NCBI GenBank assembly: GCA_004352715.1
Contig: SCFE01000062.1
Coordinates: 734,269-798,268, forward strand
Direction: 5' to 3'
Origin: Hofstenia miamia
Lineage: Eukaryota; Xenacoelomorpha; Acoela
DNA: 64,000 nucleotides
Shown here: positions 57,627-64,000 of the stretch, in pieces
Layout: each line of letters starts with the position of its first letter
Numbering within the stretch: the stretch's first letter is position 1
Notes under the pieces: generated by a model
The model's database searches: none
What the model was told of the DNA's origin: nothing
The model's input: the letters and a program-made list of their open reading frames with translations, nothing else
Program-made: the position numbers and the translations under genes

Positions 57627-57738
57627 GTACATGTACAAGATTCCTAAGAAAAGTTTGTCAAATTTCTTTTTCTCTAATCTTCTGTCCTCTCTTCATCTCT
57701 TTTTCTCTTTCTCTCGTTTTCTTTCTCTTTCTCTCTCA

Positions 57739-57773
<35 letters not shown>

Positions 57774-58001
57774 TATCCTCTCATTTTATTCTTTTCTTCT
57801 TCGACTTTGAGAGTCATTGTTTGAATAATGATGAATTTCAAATAAATTTTGTTGATTCAAAATTGCACATCTAAATTTGAAACTGCACGCAGAATTTTGA
57901 ATGCTTAAAATTTGAACGATTGAAATATTAAAGGATAAGTGCTTCATCAAAGAGAGAGAAAGAGAGAGGAGAGAAATTTCTTAGGAATCTTGTACATGTA
58001 C
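57627..58001. mobile_element. Foldback element with 25-bp perfect inverted ends and CT/GA tracts
   Basis: The left arm 57627-57651 (GTACATGTACAAGATTCCTA...) is the exact reverse complement of 57977-58001. Just inside the left arm is a (TTTCTC)n-rich tract (about 57660-57775), and just inside the right arm a (GAGA)n tract (about 57947-57975), so complementarity extends inward. Total 375 bp, noncoding. Likely a MITE or foldback whose interior microsatellites have expanded. Confidence 0.75.
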
Positions 58002-58439
58002 ATGTAACACCCCTTGATTAATTTTACACTCGTATGTTAAGATCTACTCTTATCAGAGTCTATTGTAGAGTAATGTGCTTAAAAGTCTAAGTGCATCACT
58101 ACAGTACTTTAAATATACTACGTTTTAAGAGACATAAACAAACATTTAAAAAACGCACTTTTTTCTGAACCTCCTACATATGCACGTAATCTGGGAAATA
58201 TTTGCACACAAAATTCTATAATAAATATTCCCGTTTTAAATATCAAAATATTTCTTTAAAAGTAAGTAAAAGAGACTCGATAGATAAAACAAATAAAATG
58301 AAAAAATTGAAAAAATAAATATAGCGGAAATGTATTCACTAACAATGAGAAATTATTACTGTGCTTAGCTAGCGGACGCGAGACAACAATATTTTGTTGT
58401 GTGCAAACAATTGTATGAGAAGCATTTTTAATAAAGTTT
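58002..58439. other. Noncoding, nothing recognised
   Basis: AT-rich DNA between the foldback element and the LINE fragments. Confidence 0.6.
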
Positions 58440-59990
58440 TTTTCTACTAAGACAATAATAATGGTATAAATGCTCCCATCAAAATTGGCAATTATTAATT
58501 CATTATTAAAAAAGATGACCCAAAAAATTGTTTTAACTATAGATCTATTTCTATTAGATCAACAACTGAAAAAAATTTTAAGGACTTCTTTTTAATCAAC
58601 CTGCGATCACTTATGTATTCTCAAAATCAATATGGTTTTCGTAAATATATTTCTACAAATTATGCCTTGTGAACAGCTACTGAAAACTGGTGTAATAGCA
58701 AAAAAATTGATGAGTTTCTGCAGTTGCATGTTTATATTTATTACAAGCTTTTGCCTCTATCACCACACTTAAATTAAAAAATAAGAAATTCTGGGGTTTT
58801 TAGCTAAAAGTGCGGACGTAATATGCAGCTATCTTCACAATCGGTAAACAAGGAGTTACACTAAATGGAACTTGATTTTTATTAAAAATTGTGTTCCACA
58901 AGGAACCATTTTTGGGACCTTTACTATTCAATATATATGTAAACGACTTGAGCAATAAGACGAAAAAAATGTCATGCAATATGCTGATAATACTATGCTA
59001 CTTAGGTCACATAAATCTCCTAAAATTGCATTTATCTTGCATGTAATATTTTTATTCACTAAAACTAAGAAAAACTCCATCTAAGACTCAATTTTGTTTA
59101 TTTAAGCCTAAGTCGGACAATAATTGCACAAATGCTTCTAAATGTATATTGAACTTTAATAACACAACATGGAACAATAAGTTAATTCTTTAAAATATTT
59201 AGGCATAATTTGTGATTCTCAACTTAATTTTACAAAAAAATAACTAATGGTATTAAGAAAAGGGCTATTTCAACTAAGGTTTTAAGCAATGTATTTCAAC
59301 AGTTTCCAGCCACAGCAAAAAATCAATATATTCACACATTAATACTAAGTCACTTTAATTATGGACATATCCTGTATACCGACATAAATCAACAACTTTT
59401 GCAAAATTCAATGTGAAAATTCGATGGGCTATAAAAATTGCAGCCTATGATTTATACCAGGAATGCAGAAATGAAAAAATTAACAACTTTCGAAATCCAC
59501 AGTGATTATTTATAAAAACGTGTTAACTACTTTTTTAATTTAACAATATTATTTCATACTACAAAAATCTAATTTTCTATCCTCTAAATTATTGCTTGGA
59601 CATAGCCATAGAACTCTCAAAAGTAAGCCTCTTTAAGAAAATAACGAAAAATTCATTTCTCAACACATTATATTAAAAAAGGGTTGATTTTGAGAGTTTT
59701 ATTCCATATTGTGAAATAGGTTACCTAAATCTAAAAAAATGTTAAATTGAGCGTATTTAAAATCTAAATAAAATTACTTCTGTAATTATGCAAATGAAAA
59801 GTTTGAAAACAAATGACCAGATTTAAAATTTTATAATACTGATTATTTATTAAAAGCATCTAAATTCATTATACGCACGATAGTAACAGTAATTGTTTCT
59901 CTAAATTTTTGTATGTCTCTTTTTTGTTATATTTGTATTGATTTTTTACCTTATTTAGAATTGTAGACAATATTATATATTGTACAAAGC
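58440..59990 (+). pseudogene. Decayed LINE reverse transcriptase (Jockey/CR1-like)
   Basis: In shifting + frames with stops: KDDPKNCFNYRSISI, SQNQYGFRKYISTNYAL, VPQGTIFGPLLFNIYVND, QYADNTMLL (catalytic YADD changed to YADN) and SLKYLGIICDSQLNF follow the order of reverse transcriptase blocks in Jockey/CR1-type elements. Clearly inactive. Confidence 0.8.
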
Positions 59991-59999
59991 AACTCTACA

Positions 60000-60590
60000 T
60001 ATAGAAATTTAATCTCTTCTTTCTGCTATTATAAGGTGGTAATTTGTTGATGAGTTTAAATGTCAACATAGTGTTCAAAATGACAAGCTGTCTTGGAAAA
60101 GAATTAATCACGAGCCTTATTTTTTGAGGAAAATTTTTTGAAAACTTTAATGCTCATTTTAATTAAGTCCCAAGTTTTTTAAAGAAAACATCTTTTCTAT
60201 ATCTGTAAATAATATATTTGCATAATTTTGATGACTCACTATAAATGCGCAGATGATAACGGAATTATATTCAGTGGGCTGCAAAATACAAAATTCCGTT
60301 TTATCTTCATTTATGTGCAACATGCATTTTAAATTACGTACATAATTTGTTGCAATTTCTGCATGTATGGATTTATTATCGTTGAATATACAGATATCAT
60401 CGGCGTATTGAATTAAATTATAATCAGTTGCAGTTTACATATACACTAAAAAGAATTGTTTCTTGAGGAACGCCATACTTAACAGATAGCTAATCTGAAA
60501 AACATCGCTTATCTTTACTCTGATATCTAAAATTCAACCAGCTTTGAGGAATTGTTAAGGATTTGTAAATATTCTCATTTCATTTTCTAA
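60000..60590 (-). pseudogene. LINE reverse transcriptase fragment, same family, opposite strand
   Basis: On the - strand, LIQYADDICIFNDNKSIHAE keeps an intact YADD, followed by a HINEDKTEFCIL stretch. The portion 60000-60260 matches the + strand LINE at about 44545-44790. Several stops and frameshifts. Confidence 0.75.
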
Positions 60591-60596
60591 TATGTA

Positions 60597-61242
60597 AGAT
60601 AAGATAAGAAAATCTTTATTAAGAGAAGGTAAAACAATTAAATATAAACTGATGGCTTCTCAAAATAGCTTCATTAAAAAAAACCAAAAAATCATACTAT
60701 TTACAAAACTATAAAAGAGGCTAAGAATAAGTCTAAATTCTAGTAATTGTGTAATTGCTACTATAGAATTTGTACCCTGTCCAAAATCTTCCTGAGATGA
60801 ATTTTTGCTTAAGAATAAATCTTTTCACACTATTTCGGAATTCTTTCAGTTTCTAATTTGTTTAATTTGGTTAGGTAGATTAATCTATTGCATTATACCT
60901 AGGTTTATAAATGAGTTTTCTTTGACTTTACGTTTGAACATAGTGACAACGTATTTTTTAGATGGTCTATTGAAATTTTTACTGAATTCAGGGAGTTTTA
61001 TTTTATCATATGGCGGAATTTCGTTCGCGACTTTGAAAAATAATGTAGCAATATTGATTTTTATACATTGTTGAGGAGAAGGACACGTTTACTAAATATA
61101 ATTTTTGGTGTTAGGCTCATTTCTAGTATATTGCAGCTGAAGTTTATTTATCAATGATGTGTTTAAATTTGAAAATAGTACACTCCAGTAATTTAGGTGG
61201 CTCATTTCTAGTATATTGCAGCTGAAGTTTATTTATCAATGA
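60597..61242 (-). pseudogene. LINE 3' end fragment, opposite strand
   Basis: The - strand sequence ends in AATAAAGATTTTCTTATC with TTATC repeats, the same style of tail as at 45.1 kb. Upstream of it the LSKNSSQEDF-GTNS region matches the tail of the 44.8-kb copy. It runs into the scaffold gap. A 44-bp segment is repeated at 61114-61157 and 61199-61242. Confidence 0.7.
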
Positions 61243-62242
61243 NNNNNNNNNNNNNNNNNNNNNNNNNNNNNNNNNNNNNNNNNNNNNNNNNNNNNNNNNN
61301 NNNNNNNNNNNNNNNNNNNNNNNNNNNNNNNNNNNNNNNNNNNNNNNNNNNNNNNNNNNNNNNNNNNNNNNNNNNNNNNNNNNNNNNNNNNNNNNNNNNN
61401 NNNNNNNNNNNNNNNNNNNNNNNNNNNNNNNNNNNNNNNNNNNNNNNNNNNNNNNNNNNNNNNNNNNNNNNNNNNNNNNNNNNNNNNNNNNNNNNNNNNN
61501 NNNNNNNNNNNNNNNNNNNNNNNNNNNNNNNNNNNNNNNNNNNNNNNNNNNNNNNNNNNNNNNNNNNNNNNNNNNNNNNNNNNNNNNNNNNNNNNNNNNN
61601 NNNNNNNNNNNNNNNNNNNNNNNNNNNNNNNNNNNNNNNNNNNNNNNNNNNNNNNNNNNNNNNNNNNNNNNNNNNNNNNNNNNNNNNNNNNNNNNNNNNN
61701 NNNNNNNNNNNNNNNNNNNNNNNNNNNNNNNNNNNNNNNNNNNNNNNNNNNNNNNNNNNNNNNNNNNNNNNNNNNNNNNNNNNNNNNNNNNNNNNNNNNN
61801 NNNNNNNNNNNNNNNNNNNNNNNNNNNNNNNNNNNNNNNNNNNNNNNNNNNNNNNNNNNNNNNNNNNNNNNNNNNNNNNNNNNNNNNNNNNNNNNNNNNN
61901 NNNNNNNNNNNNNNNNNNNNNNNNNNNNNNNNNNNNNNNNNNNNNNNNNNNNNNNNNNNNNNNNNNNNNNNNNNNNNNNNNNNNNNNNNNNNNNNNNNNN
62001 NNNNNNNNNNNNNNNNNNNNNNNNNNNNNNNNNNNNNNNNNNNNNNNNNNNNNNNNNNNNNNNNNNNNNNNNNNNNNNNNNNNNNNNNNNNNNNNNNNNN
62101 NNNNNNNNNNNNNNNNNNNNNNNNNNNNNNNNNNNNNNNNNNNNNNNNNNNNNNNNNNNNNNNNNNNNNNNNNNNNNNNNNNNNNNNNNNNNNNNNNNNN
62201 NNNNNNNNNNNNNNNNNNNNNNNNNNNNNNNNNNNNNNNNNN
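61243..62242. other. 1000-N scaffold gap (right edge of suspect contig)
   Basis: Exactly 1000 N, the same size as the gap at 43458-44457, so the 44458-61242 contig is held by arbitrary-size gaps on both sides. Confidence 0.99.
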
Positions 62243-63020
62243 AGTAACGTCGCGTGTGGTTAACTAAGTGCGGTTCTTCAAAGCAGGACTTGATTGCTCC
62301 AGCAAGTTTCGCATATCCACGTATAGAAAAATGTATGCCATTCCGTGTAAAAAAATCAGAATTTGGGTGACTTCCTAAATAAAAAGTATTAGAAATTTTA
62401 AAAACTGTGTAATTTAATAATTTATAATTTTGGTGAAAGAAAATGTTGAGTTCTTCAGCTTTCTTGGTGAGGGTGTAACTATTTGGAAATGGTGCAACTT
62501 CCCCGACGTGGATCTTAGCGTACCTTAAATTGTTACTAACGTGCTTATTTAAATTTCAAAACTTATCCATAATGTCTGTGATGTTTTGCATTATGTCATT
62601 TCGTCCGACTGTGACGAGGACGTTCTTAATTTTGTCATTGGGCGTATAACGTTGTAGTGCGTGGGAAATGTCATCCATTGTTGCTCCAGGATAAGAGTGT
62701 ACGGTGACAGTGTGTCCTTTGATCAAATGCTTCGAACGCAGATGTCTATACNCTTAAATTGTTACTAACGTGCTTATTTAAATTTCAAAACTTATCCATA
62801 ATGTCTGTGATGTTTTGCATTATGTCATTTCGTCCGACTGTGACGAGGACGTTCTTAATTTTGTCATTGGGCGTATAACGTTGTAGTGCGTGGGAAATGT
62901 CATCCATTGTTGCTCCAGGATAAGAGTGTACGGTGACAGTGTGGCCTTTAATCAAGTGCTTCGAACGCAGATGTCGATACATCGATGTCCCTATGATGAG
63001 AAAATCGGTATCAAGTTTTC
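62243..63020 (-). pseudogene. SGNH-hydrolase-like (GDSL esterase fold) frame, probably retroelement-borne
   Basis: The - strand reads FLIIGTSMYRHLRSKHL (block I region, the usual GDS replaced by GTS), VHSYPGATMDDISHAL, NVLVTVGRNDI (block III GxND present as GRND) and, further on, RNGIHFSIRGYAKLA (the DGxH block, here NGIH). Such esterase-like modules are common in invertebrate retroelement ORFs and expanded gene families. The frame is interrupted by an n join at 62752 with an allelic duplicate (62524-62751 versus 62753-62980). The nearby gap hides its end. Confidence 0.65.
62752..62752. other. Single-n contig join between two allelic copies
   Basis: Separates two copies of about 228 bp (offset 229) that differ at a few bases, unlike the exact 1080-bp duplication. 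Confidence 0.9.
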
Positions 63021-63374
63021 TAAGCTTATTTGAAAAGTCTCAATGTCTTTCTTGTTGTAATATTGATACAGTAGCGAAACCAATTTTGTTGGTGACATGG
63101 ACTTGAGTTCAGATGTTTTTCTTTTGTCGTCCTTCAGGAGGCATCTTCAAAATTAACCATTTCAGGATGGCCCACCTTCTTCTTGTCTTTATCACAATTA
63201 TGGATTTCAATTTGAAGCCAAATATCATTTCTTTTAATAAATTTCTCTTCCACTCAATTGACTTTTTTTCCATTTTGGACAAAATTGTTTTACAAAGTAA
63301 CTTATAGCAATGCTTAATTTATCTTCAACTTTGTTTGTAAGTAGTTTCTTGCTATATATATATATATATATATA
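63021..63374. other. Noncoding DNA ending in (TA)n
   Basis: No domain recognised; ends in a TA run abutting a gap. Confidence 0.6.
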
Positions 63375-64000
63375 NNNNNNNNNNNNNNNNNNNNNNNNNN
63401 NNNNNNNNNNNNNNNNNNNNNNNNNNNNNNNNNNNNNNNNNNNNNNNNNNNNNNNNNNNNNNNNNNNNNNNNNNNNNNNNNNNNNNNNNNNNNNNNNNNN
63501 NNNNNNNNNNNNNNNNNNNNNNNNNNNNNNNNNNNNNNNNNNNNNNNNNNNNNNNNNNNNNNNNNNNNNNNNNNNNNNNNNNNNNNNNNNNNNNNNNNNN
63601 NNNNNNNNNNNNNNNNNNNNNNNNNNNNNNNNNNNNNNNNNNNNNNNNNNNNNNNNNNNNNNNNNNNNNNNNNNNNNNNNNNNNNNNNNNNNNNNNNNNN
63701 NNNNNNNNNNNNNNNNNNNNNNNNNNNNNNNNNNNNNNNNNNNNNNNNNNNNNNNNNNNNNNNNNNNNNNNNNNNNNNNNNNNNNNNNNNNNNNNNNNNN
63801 NNNNNNNNNNNNNNNNNNNNNNNNNNNNNNNNNNNNNNNNNNNNNNNNNNNNNNNNNNNNNNNNNNNNNNNNNNNNNNNNNNNNNNNNNNNNNNNNNNNN
63901 NNNNNNNNNNNNNNNNNNNNNNNNNNNNNNNNNNNNNNNNNNNNNNNNNNNNNNNNNNNNNNNNNNNNNNNNNNNNNNNNNNNNNNNNNNNNNNNNNNNN
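63375..64000. other. Assembly gap to window end
   Basis: All N from 63375 to the end of the window. Confidence 0.99.

Noticed and set aside
57660-57790. Long pyrimidine tract as a strong splice acceptor
   Set aside because: It is on the wrong strand for the teneurin half in this contig and is better explained as a microsatellite inside the foldback element.
61239-62267. 342-codon + strand frame
   Set aside because: Made of N; no real sequence.
1-64000. CRISPR arrays, prokaryotic operons, rRNA or tRNA genes
   Set aside because: No regularly spaced repeat-spacer pattern, and no rRNA or cloverleaf sequence was recognised by eye; a tRNA scan would be needed to exclude tRNAs fully.

Overview
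AT-rich, intron-rich DNA of a bilaterian invertebrate. Species cannot be determined; the evidence is multi-kilobase introns with GT/AG splice sites, a divergent teneurin gene, and decayed Tc1/mariner, non-LTR retrotransposon and MITE-like sequences. No bacterial-style operons and no convincing RNA genes were seen.

The window holds essentially one protein-coding gene: a teneurin (Ten-m/Odz family), a large type II transmembrane cell-adhesion receptor. Its 5' half lies on the + strand in eleven exons (about 17.0-41.4 kb): cytoplasmic segment, single transmembrane helix, extracellular beta-sandwich, six EGF-like repeats, a cysteine-rich linker and the first half of the carboxypeptidase-like/FN-plug domain. 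Its 3' half lies on the - strand in eleven exons (57.1 down to 47.6 kb): the rest of the FN-plug, the NHL beta-propeller and the YD/Rhs barrel. The halves are complementary: the last + exon stops inside the FN-plug with two bases of a codon, and the first - exon supplies the third base and continues the same domain. Summed over 22 exons the reading frame closes exactly (6213 bp, 2071 codons including stop). The - strand half lies in a 16.8-kb block (44458-61242) bounded on both sides by gaps of exactly 1000 N. The simplest reading is one teneurin gene with that contig placed in the wrong orientation.

Other assembly scars support this. A 1080-bp exact duplication joined by a single n (53139-54218 = 54220-55299) repeats one whole exon and part of the next. 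Near-identical allelic duplications flank other gaps or n joins (35902-36121/36701-36920; 42712-42951/42973-43199; 62524-62751/62753-62980).

Layout: 1-17.0 kb no recognisable gene, only MITE-like elements and TA microsatellites; 17.0-41.4 kb teneurin 5' half, with a decayed mariner and a foldback element in the long intron at 31-39 kb; 41.7-43.4 kb broken Tc1-like transposon; 44.5-45.1 kb LINE 3' fragment; 45.8-46.3 kb three 162-bp tandem repeats; 47.6-57.1 kb teneurin 3' half (- strand) with a mariner-like remnant in one intron; 57.6-58.0 kb foldback element; 58.4-61.2 kb LINE fragments in both orientations; 62.2-63.0 kb an SGNH-hydrolase-like reading frame (- strand), probably transposon-borne; then gap.
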